Program-made: the position numbers and the translations under genes
Source: an uncultured Magnetospirillum sp.
GTDB taxonomy: Bacteria > Pseudomonadota > Alphaproteobacteria > Rhodospirillales > Magnetospirillaceae
Length of the DNA: 64,000 nt
Direction of reading: 5' to 3'
NCBI RefSeq assembly: GCF_903853455.1
Contig: NZ_CAINTR010000008.1
Coordinates: forward strand, 110,776-174,775
Notes under the pieces: generated by a model
The model's database searches: none
Seen by the model: the letters and a program-made list of their open reading frames with translations, nothing else
Told to the model about the DNA's origin: nothing
In this document: positions 9,024 through 17,119 of the stretch, piece by piece
How positions within the stretch are numbered: position 1 is the stretch's first letter
How the letters are laid out: each line of letters begins with the position of its first letter

Positions 9024-11041
9024 GCCCGCGCCTCCTTCTCCACCTGATAAAAGAACATGTCCGGCGAGGCGTATTCCGCCATCTTGCGCAGCGTCAGGTT
9101 GATGTTGTTCGAGCGGAACTGCTCGAACCGCGATCTGAGCGCGCTGCGCTGGGCATCCGCCAGCGTGAGGTGGTAGCTCACGGCGCCGGCATAATCGGCG
9201 ATGGGATGGGTGTGGCCGTCCCGCTTCCACGCCAGCACGTCGTGGGACACCGCCAGCCGGCGTTCGTCGGCAAAGCCGCTCTCGTCGATGTCGATGCGGG
9301 CGGCGGCGGTGAAGCGCAGCACGTCGTCGAAACGGGCCAGCGCGTCGGGCCGGTCGGCCGCCAGTCCCCGGAACACCGTCCGCAGCATGGCCTCGAACGC
9401 GCCGGCGCAATGCAGCAGCAGCCGCGCGGTGTAGACGTAGTTGAGCTTGCCGTAGGAGCCGTCGCCCAGCTTGTCGAAATTCTCCGGCACCGACCAGAAT
9501 TCGGCCAGTTCGTCGTAGGTGCCGAAGCGCTCGGTGTCCTGGTCGTGCTCGAAATCGGCCTTCAGCGCCGCCAACTCACCTTCGCCCTTGGGCCAGGCGG
9601 CGATGGCGGCCAGGGCGAAGTCCACCGGATGAACGCCCGCCTCCTGGCGGACCAGCTGCATCAGGTCATGGTAATAGCCGCGCCCCCACATCATCTGGAG
9701 CAGGAAGTGGATGTAGCGGAACGAACTCAGTTCCTCGAAGCTCATGGTCGAGGTGGCCAGCACGATCTCCTGGCCCTCGAACAGCTTGCGGCCGTCATAG
9801 ATGCCGAAGGCGTTGTCATGCAGCCGCCAGCCGGTGCGCTTGAAATAGGCGGCGCGGGATTGGGCGCCCTCCATCTTGGTGCCGGGCAGGAGGTGGAGAT
9901 TGTAGTTGAACACCTCGGCGCCGATATCCATCAGCGTCTTATTGGCATCGATATGGGTCTGCCAAGTCTCTTCCGGCAAGCCGACGATCAGCTCGGACAC
10001 CATGCGGGTCTGGATGCCCTCGTCGGCGAGACGCCGGTTCAGCGTGATGACCTCGCCGATGGGCAGGTTCTTGCGCTCGATGGCCTTGAGGGTCGGCGGA
10101 TGGAAACTCTGCATGGAAGCCCCCACCTGCGACAATCCGCGCATCTGGCGCACCGCCTCGAACACCCGGTCGGGGCGGGTCTTGTTCCACTGGGCGTTGA
10201 CCCGAAGCGGAAAGCCCTTGTCCTGGCTGCGCTCGTACAGGCGGGCCGCGAACAGGGCGTCGCGCTCCAGGATGCCGAAATTGGCGTCGCCGACGAACAG
10301 GCTGGTGGACTGGGTGCAGTGATCGGCGATGTAGTCGATCTCGGCCATCACCCGGGCCTCGCTGAAGCGGGCCAGCTTCTCGTTGCCGATGCCCCAGGCG
10401 CAGAAGGTGCAGCGATAGGGGCACGAGCGGTTGGTCTCGATGATCGGCGAAATGGGTTCTTCGAAGAACTCGTCCATCATGCCGTTGAGATAGGGCGACG
10501 GAATGACGTCGAGATCGTCCAGCGCCTTCAGCGACTCGCCCACATGGATGCGGCCACCGGCTCCCAGGTCGTTGACCAGACAGCCGGCCACCGGATCGCG
10601 GCGCAGCCGGACGGGATCGCCGCCCAGGTCGAGGAAGCGCCCCAGCAGCTCGGCGAAGCCGCGCTCGCCCTGGTTCAGCACGAAGGCGTCAAAATCGGGC
10701 GAACCGGCGAAGAACGGGGTGGCGCCCTCGGATGAAGCGTTCATGGAGGTGAAGATGGGGCCGCCACCCACCAGCAGCACCGCCGGATTGGCTTCGCGGG
10801 CGATCTCGGCGATCAGGCGGTTGAGGTTGACGTTCCACACATAGTGGGACAGGGCGACCACGTCCGGGCGTTCGGCCCGAATCGCCTCGATCATCCGCTC
10901 GGGACGCTTGAACAGCCGGATATCGAGGGGCTCGGTCAGCTGGGTGCGGGCGTAACCGGACACGAAGCCGATATTGATCGGCATGGTCCAGATGCCGATC
11001 TTGCCCCAGGTGTGAACCAGGTCCCCGAGAAAAACCTTCAT
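9020..11041 (-). CDS. B12-binding radical SAM protein
   Basis: This 673-residue protein has an N-terminal cobalamin-binding-like Rossmann region (PDVVALSHYVWN, LLVGGGPIF) and a central radical SAM domain with the iron-sulphur motif CPYRCTFC near residues 203-210, followed by the FVGDANFGI and VSELIVGLPEET strands typical of class B enzymes. The canonical DxHxxG cobalamin-ligand motif is not obvious. The C-terminal ~200 residues are helical and unfamiliar. Known relatives perform methylations, ring rearrangements or cyclisations in antibiotic, lipid and sugar pathways. In this operon it is a candidate for an unusual carbon-chain or methyl modification of the sugar or its acyl decoration. It lies three bases downstream of the SDR gene. 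Confidence 0.8.
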   Translation of the reverse strand: MKVFLGDLVHTWGKIGIWTMPINIGFVSGYARTQLTEPLDIRLFKRPERMIEAIRAERPDVVALSHYVWNVNLNRLIAEIAREANPAVLLVGGGPIFTSMNASSEGATPFFAGSPDFDAFVLNQGERGFAELLGRFLDLGGDPVRLRRDPVAGCLVNDLGAGGRIHVGESLKALDDLDVIPSPYLNGMMDEFFEEPISPIIETNRSCPYRCTFCAWGIGNEKLARFSEARVMAEIDYIADHCTQSTSLFVGDANFGILERDALFAARLYERSQDKGFPLRVNAQWNKTRPDRVFEAVRQMRGLSQVGASMQSFHPPTLKAIERKNLPIGEVITLNRRLADEGIQTRMVSELIVGLPEETWQTHIDANKTLMDIGAEVFNYNLHLLPGTKMEGAQSRAAYFKRTGWRLHDNAFGIYDGRKLFEGQEIVLATSTMSFEELSSFRYIHFLLQMMWGRGYYHDLMQLVRQEAGVHPVDFALAAIAAWPKGEGELAALKADFEHDQDTERFGTYDELAEFWSVPENFDKLGDGSYGKLNYVYTARLLLHCAGAFEAMLRTVFRGLAADRPDALARFDDVLRFTAAARIDIDESGFADERRLAVSHDVLAWKRDGHTHPIADYAGAVSYHLTLADAQRSALRSRFEQFRSNNINLTLRKMAEYASPDMFFYQVEKEARA

Positions 11042-11044
11042 GGG

Positions 11045-12211
11045 CTATGCCTCTGCCGCCGGGTAATCGATGGCGTAGTTGCCGAAGAAGCTGGCCGGCT
11101 GCTCCACATTGCGGAACAGGCCCGAGCGCAGGGCGGCGATCAGCTCGGACACCCCGTCGTGGACGGTGTAGCGCGGCTGGAAGAACAGCCGCTCGCGGAT
11201 CTTGGTGAAATCGACCCGGTAGTTGCGCGGGTCGCTGCCATGCTGCTGGTAGCCGACCTTGGCGTCGGGCAGCTGGGTCAGGATGGCGTCGACGATCATC
11301 TGCTTGGTGAAGTTGTTGACCTCGCCGCCGGCGTTGAACACCTCGAAGGCGACACGTTCGGGCTTGGCCTCCAGCACCCGGCGGATCACCTCGGAAAAGT
11401 CGCCCAGATGGCAATAGGGCCGCCAGGTATGGGCGTCGTAGACCACCAGTTCGTGCCCCAGATACATGGCGCGGGTGAACTCGGAGACGGTGAGGTCGAA
11501 GCGCATGCGGGGCGACAGGCCGAAGGCGGTGGCGAAGCGCAGCACCGTGGTCTGGTAGTCCACCCGGCCCTTGATGCCCAGCAACGCCGTCTCCATGGCC
11601 ACCTTGGCCTTGGCGTAGAGCGACAGCGGCGACAGCTCGTAATTCTCGTCGGCCAGGGTGTCCTGGGGGATCAGGCCGTAATTGGAACAGGTGGAGACGA
11701 ACACCACCCGGTTGAGGCCGCGGCCGTCGAGGCGGTCGATCAGGGCCAGCATGCCGTCGTGATTGATGCGCTGGGATTCGTTCGGGTACTTCTTGGTGAT
11801 GGGGTCGCCCACCAACCCGGCCAGGATCACCACGTCGGTGACGCCCTCCAGGCAGGCTTCCATGTGGTCGCGGTCGGCGTAGTCGCCTTGGACGAATTCA
11901 TAGCCGGGGCGGCCGAGGAAGGGCAGCACGGTTAGCTGGTTGTGATAAAGCAGCAGATCCTGGCTGCGGACCCGGTAGCCCTGGCGCAGCAGTTGCTCGG
12001 TCAGCACGCTGCCGATATAGCCGGCGCCGCCGACGATCAGGACCAGCCGCTCCTCCAGGCCGCGCGGCGCCAGCACCGACTCCGCCACCCGCAGCGATTC
12101 CTCGAACAGCTCGACCTGATAGGCTTCGGGCAGGTGGGCGTTGTTGACGAAGGCCACCGTTTTGGCGCGTTCGAACTGCTGGTGGGACAGGCCCTTGCGG
12201 ATGGCGGTCAT
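11045..12211 (-). CDS. NAD-dependent epimerase/dehydratase (extended SDR)
   Basis: I start this 388-residue protein at an ATG preceded by GAGGGAG at good spacing. A 60-residue N-terminal extension precedes the NAD-binding GGAGYIGSV at about residues 61-69. The active-site region reads STCSNYG and then YAKAKVAME, giving the YxxxK catalytic pair. HTWRPYCHLGDFSEVIRRVL and FNAGGEVNNFTKQMI are typical of sugar nucleotide epimerases and dehydratases. It opens the nonulosonic acid operon after the regulator and could perform the initial 4,6-dehydration (the missing LegB step) or an epimerisation. Which of these cannot be decided by eye. Confidence 0.8.
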   Translation of the reverse strand: MTAIRKGLSHQQFERAKTVAFVNNAHLPEAYQVELFEESLRVAESVLAPRGLEERLVLIVGGAGYIGSVLTEQLLRQGYRVRSQDLLLYHNQLTVLPFLGRPGYEFVQGDYADRDHMEACLEGVTDVVILAGLVGDPITKKYPNESQRINHDGMLALIDRLDGRGLNRVVFVSTCSNYGLIPQDTLADENYELSPLSLYAKAKVAMETALLGIKGRVDYQTTVLRFATAFGLSPRMRFDLTVSEFTRAMYLGHELVVYDAHTWRPYCHLGDFSEVIRRVLEAKPERVAFEVFNAGGEVNNFTKQMIVDAILTQLPDAKVGYQQHGSDPRNYRVDFTKIRERLFFQPRYTVHDGVSELIAALRSGLFRNVEQPASFFGNYAIDYPAAEA

Positions 12212-12246
12212 TCTCGTCTCCCTCTTTTTTCGAAAGCGCGGCCTTG

Positions 12247-12873
12247 TTAAGCCGTTTTTACGCCGATGGCGTCTTCGGATTGGCTGACAACGCACTGAAC
12301 CTCGAGCAGGGGCAGCGGCAGCACCCGCTCGGGCGGCATCAGGCCGGCGAGGCGCTCCCAGGCGGCCTGCGGATTGGTCAGGTCGGCCAGGATCACCGCG
12401 TCGAGCCGGCCTTTGGCCGCCAGTTCGGCGGCGATGGCGGCGATGGGCCGCTCGGGGTTCACTTCCACCGGCCCTACCGTGTCGATGGGGAATTCGCGCG
12501 CCGCCAGGATGGCGATCTCGGCCAGGTCGCCGGTGCCGCACACCGCCACCCGCCGCCAGCCCTTGGCCTCGCAGATGCGGAAAACCCCCTCGCACTGGCC
12601 CTTGGCGTCGCGGAAGAACTGGAAGGAATAGGACAGGTAGCGGGCGACCAGGGCGCTTTTTTCCGCCAACCCGCTGGGCGTCAGGTAATAGGCGTAGCGG
12701 TTGGTCGGCACCGAGCTGACCTTGACGTAACCCTTGCGGATGCAGCGGCGCAGATAGGAATTGGCCAAGCCCAAGGCGATGCCAAGCTCGTTGGCCAGCC
12801 GCCGCTGGGTGACGTTGGCGTCGGTCTGGATCAGCTTCAGCATGTCCAGCGTAAGGCGACCTTCCTTTTCCAT
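12247..12873 (-). CDS. Winged-helix regulator of the sugar operon
   Basis: I choose the ATG preceded by TAGGAG with 5-base spacing, giving 208 residues starting MEKEGRL. An upstream ATG would add 14 residues. Residues 1-75 form a winged helix: VTQRRLANELGIALGLANSYLRRCIRKGYVKV, with a wing of VPTNRYAYYLTPSG. The C-terminal half (GWRRVAVCGTGDLAEIAILAAREF) looks like a Rossmann fold that could bind a nucleotide-sugar ligand. It is 35 bases upstream of the SDR gene in the same direction and divergent from the dehydrogenase operon. The palindrome in its promoter suggests autoregulation and possibly control of both operons. Confidence 0.75.
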   Translation of the reverse strand: MEKEGRLTLDMLKLIQTDANVTQRRLANELGIALGLANSYLRRCIRKGYVKVSSVPTNRYAYYLTPSGLAEKSALVARYLSYSFQFFRDAKGQCEGVFRICEAKGWRRVAVCGTGDLAEIAILAAREFPIDTVGPVEVNPERPIAAIAAELAAKGRLDAVILADLTNPQAAWERLAGLMPPERVLPLPLLEVQCVVSQSEDAIGVKTA

Positions 12874-12899
12874 GCCGCTCCTAGGGAAAACCGTATGGG

Positions 12900-12929
12900 C
12901 TTCTACCGCGTTCATGCCATGAACGTCAA
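12900..12929 (-). promoter_or_regulatory. Promoter with embedded 17-bp palindromic operator
   Basis: Reading the minus strand, a TTGACG -35 box (12924-12929) is followed after 18 bases by TAGAAG (12900-12905). A perfect 8-1-8 palindrome, CGTTCATGCCATGAACG, occupies 12909-12925, between and partly over the boxes. This position is typical of a repressor site. The natural candidate is the winged-helix protein encoded just downstream. Binding is inferred. Confidence 0.55.
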
Positions 12930-12986
12930 GCTGGGCCTAACGTCTGGTTCGTGACAGAGGGAAAAATCCGGGTTAAGAAGAACGCC

Positions 12987-15149
12987 ATGAAACAGGTCAT
13001 CCAAAGTGCCAAATCCGGCAAGCTGAGCTTGCGCGAAGTCCCGGAACCCCGCGTGCGGTCGGGCCATCTGCTGGTGGCGACGCGCGCCTCGCTGATCAGC
13101 GCCGGCACCGAGCGTCTGGTCATCGACTTCGCCCGCAAGAGCCTCGCCGCCAAGGCCTCGGCGCGGCCCGACCTGGTGCGCAAGGTGGTCGACAAGGCCC
13201 GGCGCGACGGCATCGTCTCCACCTTCAAGGCGGTGATGGCCCGGCTCGACGAGCCGCTGCCGCTGGGCTATTCCGCCGCCGGCCGGGTGGTGGCGGTGGG
13301 CAACGGCCTGGAGGGCGCCTTCGCCGTCGGCCAGCGGGTCGCCATGGCCGGGGCCGGCCTGGCCAACCATGCCGAACTCAACGTGGTGCCGCGCAACCTC
13401 GCCGTCGCCATTCCCGACGGAATCGCCGACGAGGAGGCCGCCTTCGGCACCGTCGGCTCCATCGCCCTGGCGGGAGTCCGCACCCTGGGCAGCCAGTTGG
13501 GCGACGTGGTGGCGGTGCTGGGCGTCGGCCTGATCGGCCAGATGGCGGTTCAACTGCTGAGTCTGGCCGGCGCGCGGGTCGTCGCCCTCGATATGAATCC
13601 GCAACGATTGGCCCTGGCCAAGGCCATGGGGGCCGAGCTGACCTGGAGCCTGGGCGAGCCCGGCCTGCCCGAGGCGGTTGCCGCCCTGACCGGCGGGGTG
13701 GGCTGCGATTCGGTGCTGATCGCGGCGGCCACCGATTCGTCGGAGCCGCTGGCCTTGGCCGCCGAGCTGGCCCGCGACCGGGCGCGGGTGGTGCTGGTGG
13801 GCAAGACCGGCACCGAATTCGACTACGCCGCCTATATGAAGAAGGAGCTGACCCTGACGGTGTCACGCTCCTACGGCCCCGGCCGCTATGACGAGGATTT
13901 CGAGGGGCGCGGCGTCAAGTATCCGGTCGGCTGGGTCCGCTGGACCGAGACCGAGAATCTGCGGGAAGTGGTCCGCCTGATGAGCCCCGGCCTGACCCGG
14001 CGCCTCGACGTGGGCGCCCTGATCACCCACCGCTTCGCCTTCGAGCAGGCCGAAAGCGCCTATGAGCTGGTCACCGGCGGCACCACCCCCCATCTCGGCG
14101 TGGTGCTGCGCTACGACGACACCGCCAAGGCCGCCCCGGTCACCGCCTTCCCCGCTCCCAAGACGGCGGCCGGCACCTGTGTGCTGGGGGTGATCGGCGC
14201 CGGCAACTTCGCCCGCACCGTGCTGCTGCCCGAACTGGCCCGCATCCCCAAGCTGGAGATGCGCACCATCTGCACCCAGCGCGGCGCCACCGCCGAGCAT
14301 GGCCAGCAGACCTTCGGCTTCGCCCATGCCACCACCGACCTGGACGAGGTCCTGAACGACCCCGCCATCAACGCGGTGCTGGTGGCCACCCGCCACGGCA
14401 ACCACGCCGAAATGACCGCCCGGGTGCTGGCGGCGGGCAAGTCGGTTCTGGTGGAAAAGCCGCTGGCCCTGGACCGCGCCCAGTTGGAACAGGTGCGGAC
14501 CGCCCGCCAGGGCTCGGCCGGCTTCTTCCTGGTCGGCTTCAACCGCCGCTTCGCCCCTATGACCGTCAAGGCCAAGGCCCATCTCGCCCGCCATGCCGGC
14601 CCCAAGGTGCTGGTGCTACGGGTCAACGCCGGGGCGCTGCCGGCGGAAAGCTGGGTCAACGCGGCGGAGGAAGGCGGCGGCCGCATCCTGGGCGAGCTGT
14701 GCCATTTCGTCGATCTCGCCCGCGCCCTGATCGGCGCTCCCATCGCCACCGTCCAGGCCGACGCCGCCGCCGTCACCCATGGCGGCTGCGACGATCTGGC
14801 GGTGTCGCTGACCTTCACCGACGGCTCGCTGGCCACCATCGTCTACACCGCCCTGGGCGACACGTCGCACAGCAAGGAACGCTTCGAGTGTTTCGCTGGC
14901 GGAACGGTTGTCACCCTCGACAATTTCCTGACCCTCGCGGTCACCTCGGGCGGCCGCACCAAGGTCGAGAAGTCGCTCGGCCAGGACAAGGGCCACCGCG
15001 CCGAGCTGGAGGCCTTCGTCACCGCCGTGGCCCATGGCGGTCCCGCGCCGGCCGACGAGGCCGAGTTGATCGAAACCAGCCTTGCCACCATCGCCGTGCT
15101 GGAGAGTCTGCGCGACGGGCGGCGAGTCCATCTGACCGAGGCGCCATGA
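12987..15149 (+). CDS. Fused Zn-type dehydrogenase / Gfo-Idh-MocA oxidoreductase
   Basis: This 720-residue protein starts at the ATG giving MKQVIQSAKSGK. An in-frame upstream codon is less likely because family members begin here. Residues 1-375 are a medium-chain alcohol-dehydrogenase-like domain with GYSAAGRVVAVG and the nucleotide fold VLGVGLIGQMAVQ near 185. From about residue 405 a second nucleotide-binding fold, LGVIGAGNFARTVLLPELA, begins a Gfo/Idh/MocA domain with VEKPLALDR. Both halves bind NAD(P). This bi-domain arrangement is known from bacterial polysaccharide loci, where it is thought to modify sugar nucleotides. It is first in the plus operon, with the next start overlapping its stop as ATGA. 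Confidence 0.82.
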   Translation: MKQVIQSAKSGKLSLREVPEPRVRSGHLLVATRASLISAGTERLVIDFARKSLAAKASARPDLVRKVVDKARRDGIVSTFKAVMARLDEPLPLGYSAAGRVVAVGNGLEGAFAVGQRVAMAGAGLANHAELNVVPRNLAVAIPDGIADEEAAFGTVGSIALAGVRTLGSQLGDVVAVLGVGLIGQMAVQLLSLAGARVVALDMNPQRLALAKAMGAELTWSLGEPGLPEAVAALTGGVGCDSVLIAAATDSSEPLALAAELARDRARVVLVGKTGTEFDYAAYMKKELTLTVSRSYGPGRYDEDFEGRGVKYPVGWVRWTETENLREVVRLMSPGLTRRLDVGALITHRFAFEQAESAYELVTGGTTPHLGVVLRYDDTAKAAPVTAFPAPKTAAGTCVLGVIGAGNFARTVLLPELARIPKLEMRTICTQRGATAEHGQQTFGFAHATTDLDEVLNDPAINAVLVATRHGNHAEMTARVLAAGKSVLVEKPLALDRAQLEQVRTARQGSAGFFLVGFNRRFAPMTVKAKAHLARHAGPKVLVLRVNAGALPAESWVNAAEEGGGRILGELCHFVDLARALIGAPIATVQADAAAVTHGGCDDLAVSLTFTDGSLATIVYTALGDTSHSKERFECFAGGTVVTLDNFLTLAVTSGGRTKVEKSLGQDKGHRAELEAFVTAVAHGGPAPADEAELIETSLATIAVLESLRDGRRVHLTEAP

Positions 15150-16123
15150 TCGTTACGGCCGTCATCGCCCTGACCACCGTCATCATGAGCGCGGCGACGA
15201 CCCGGCTGGTGCTGGGCTGGCTGCACCAGCGCCAGATCCTCGACCATCCCAACGAACGTTCCAGCCACAGCCTGCCAATTCCGCGCGGCGGCGGCTTGGG
15301 CGTCGTTCCGGTGGTGGCGGCCATGCTGATCCTCACCGCCTTCGTGGTGCCGGGCGGCTATGCCCCCGTTCTCGCCGCCGGGGCGCTGATCCTGATGGCG
15401 GTCTCCTGGCTGGACGACCGCAAGGGGCTGGCGCCGCTGCCGCGCTTCCTGCTTCAGGCCGCCATCATCGCCGCGACGCTGATCGGGGTGCCGACCAAAG
15501 AGCTGGTGTTCCAAGGCCTGCTGCCGCTGTGGGCCGACCGGCTGTTGGTCGCCCTGGGCTGGCTGTGGTTCGTCAACCTCTACAATTTCATGGACGGAAT
15601 CGACGGCATCACCGGTATCGAGACCGCCACCATCGGCATCGGCATCGCCATAACCGGCGATCAATTCGCCCCCCAGGCGGCGGGGGTGGCCGCCGCCGGT
15701 CTCGGCTTCCTGGTGTGGAACTGGCACCCCGCCCGGATCTTCCTGGGCGATTCGGGCAGCATCCCGCTGGGCTTCGTGCTGGGCGGCCTGCTGATCCATC
15801 TCGCCGGCAGCGGGCATCTGGCCGCCGCCCTGATCCTGCCGGCCTATTACCTGGCCGACGCCACCATCACCCTGCTGTGGCGGCTGAAGGACGGCGAGAC
15901 GGTGTGGCAGCCCCACCGCCGCCATTTCTATCAGCGCGCCGTACAGGGCGGCAAAAGCCATTCCCAGGTGTCGCTGGCCATCCTGGCCGGCAACGTGGCG
16001 CTGATCGGCTGTGCCTGGATCGCCACCACCGGCCCGGCCGCCCTCGGTGCCCTGTTGGCGGTGGCGGTGGTGGCGGCGCTGCTGACCCTGCTGACCCGCT
16101 GGGCCAAGGGATCGCCGGCATGA
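15146..16123 (+). CDS. WecA/MraY-family undecaprenyl-phosphate sugar-1-phosphate transferase
   Basis: This 325-residue integral membrane protein has about ten hydrophobic segments. It carries the family motifs SWLDDRKGL near residue 88, NLYNFMDGIDGITGIE near 145-160 and HPARIFLGDSGSIPLG near 192-208, which bind magnesium and the nucleotide sugar. A cytoplasmic HRRHFYQRA loop near the C-terminus matches the conserved basic HxH-type region. It should transfer a HexNAc-1-phosphate to undecaprenyl phosphate, the first membrane step of O-antigen or capsule assembly. It overlaps genes on both sides by four bases, which argues for one polycistronic message with the dehydrogenase, epimerase and ManC. 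Confidence 0.88.
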   Translation: MIVTAVIALTTVIMSAATTRLVLGWLHQRQILDHPNERSSHSLPIPRGGGLGVVPVVAAMLILTAFVVPGGYAPVLAAGALILMAVSWLDDRKGLAPLPRFLLQAAIIAATLIGVPTKELVFQGLLPLWADRLLVALGWLWFVNLYNFMDGIDGITGIETATIGIGIAITGDQFAPQAAGVAAAGLGFLVWNWHPARIFLGDSGSIPLGFVLGGLLIHLAGSGHLAAALILPAYYLADATITLLWRLKDGETVWQPHRRHFYQRAVQGGKSHSQVSLAILAGNVALIGCAWIATTGPAALGALLAVAVVAALLTLLTRWAKGSPA

Positions 16124-17082
16124 CGACGATCCTGGTCACCGGCGCCAACGGCTTCGTCGGCCGGCCCTTATGCCAGCGGCTGGTGGAGCTGGGCCACGAC
16201 GTGGCCGGCGCGACGCGGCCCAACGCTCCTCTGCCCGAGGGGGTGGCGGCGCGCAAGGTCGCCGGCCTATCCCCCACCACCGACTGGAGCGCCGCCCTGG
16301 CCGGCCGCGAGGCGGTAGTGCATCTGGCCGCCCGCGTCCACGTCATGCATGACCGCTCCCACGACCCGCTGGCCGAGTTCCGCGCCACCAACGTGGCCGG
16401 CACCCTGCATCTGGCGGAACAGGCCGCGAGCGCCGGCATCCGCCACCTGGTGTTCATGAGCAGCATCAAGGCCAATGGCGAGGAGACCTTCGGAACCCCG
16501 TTCGGTCCCGACACGGCGGCGCCGGTGGACCCTTACGGCATCTCCAAGCTGGAGGCCGAGCGCGGTCTGGCGGATATCGCCGCCCGCACCGGATTGGGCG
16601 TCACCGTGCTGCGGCCGCCGCTGGTCTATGGCCCCGGGGTGAAGGGCAATTTCCGCTCGCTGATCGGCTGGGTGGACCGGGGCATCCCGCTGCCGCTGGG
16701 CTGCGTCGCCAACCGCCGTTCGCTGATCGGCCTGGGCAACCTGGTGGACGCGGTGCGCGCCAGCCTCGACAGCCCGCCACCCGCCGGAACCCTGCGCACC
16801 TTCACTCTGTGCGATGCCGAAACGGTCTCTACCGCCCAGTTGATCCGCGAGCTTGCCGCCGCGCTGGGGCGTCCCGCCCGGCTGCTGCCGGTGCCGGTGG
16901 CGCTGTTGCGGCTGGCCGGGCGCCTGACCGGCACGGCGGCGACGGTGCAGCGTCTGACCGGATCGCTGGAGGTGGACCTCGGCGCCATCGCCGCCACCAT
17001 CGGCTGGGTGCCCCCCGACAGCCTGGAGGACGGGCTCAAAGCCACCGCCCGCTGGTGGCGGAGCAGGGAGCTTTCGAGATGA
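16120..17082 (+). CDS. Sugar-nucleotide epimerase/dehydratase (extended SDR)
   Basis: This 320-residue NAD-dependent SDR opens with ILVTGANGFVGRPL. It has VHLAARVHVM near residue 69, a catalytic FMSSIKANGEE serine region, YGISKLEAE (YxxxK) near residue 147 and RPPLVYGPGVKGNF. This combination is typical of the WbpV/WbjF-like C4-epimerases adjacent to WecA-type transferases, which supply the HexNAc or QuiNAc substrate. It starts four bases inside the preceding gene. Substrate specificity is inferred from the neighbour only. Confidence 0.83.
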   Translation: MTTILVTGANGFVGRPLCQRLVELGHDVAGATRPNAPLPEGVAARKVAGLSPTTDWSAALAGREAVVHLAARVHVMHDRSHDPLAEFRATNVAGTLHLAEQAASAGIRHLVFMSSIKANGEETFGTPFGPDTAAPVDPYGISKLEAERGLADIAARTGLGVTVLRPPLVYGPGVKGNFRSLIGWVDRGIPLPLGCVANRRSLIGLGNLVDAVRASLDSPPPAGTLRTFTLCDAETVSTAQLIRELAAALGRPARLLPVPVALLRLAGRLTGTAATVQRLTGSLEVDLGAIAATIGWVPPDSLEDGLKATARWWRSRELSR

Positions 17083-17119
17083 ACGAGCGGCGCGAACGCC
17101 CGGCGTCTGAGGAACCCAT

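Noticed and set aside
12951..12986. An upstream start for the fused dehydrogenase
   Set aside because: The extra residues (MTEGKIRVKKNA) are not typical of the family and lack a ribosome-binding site.
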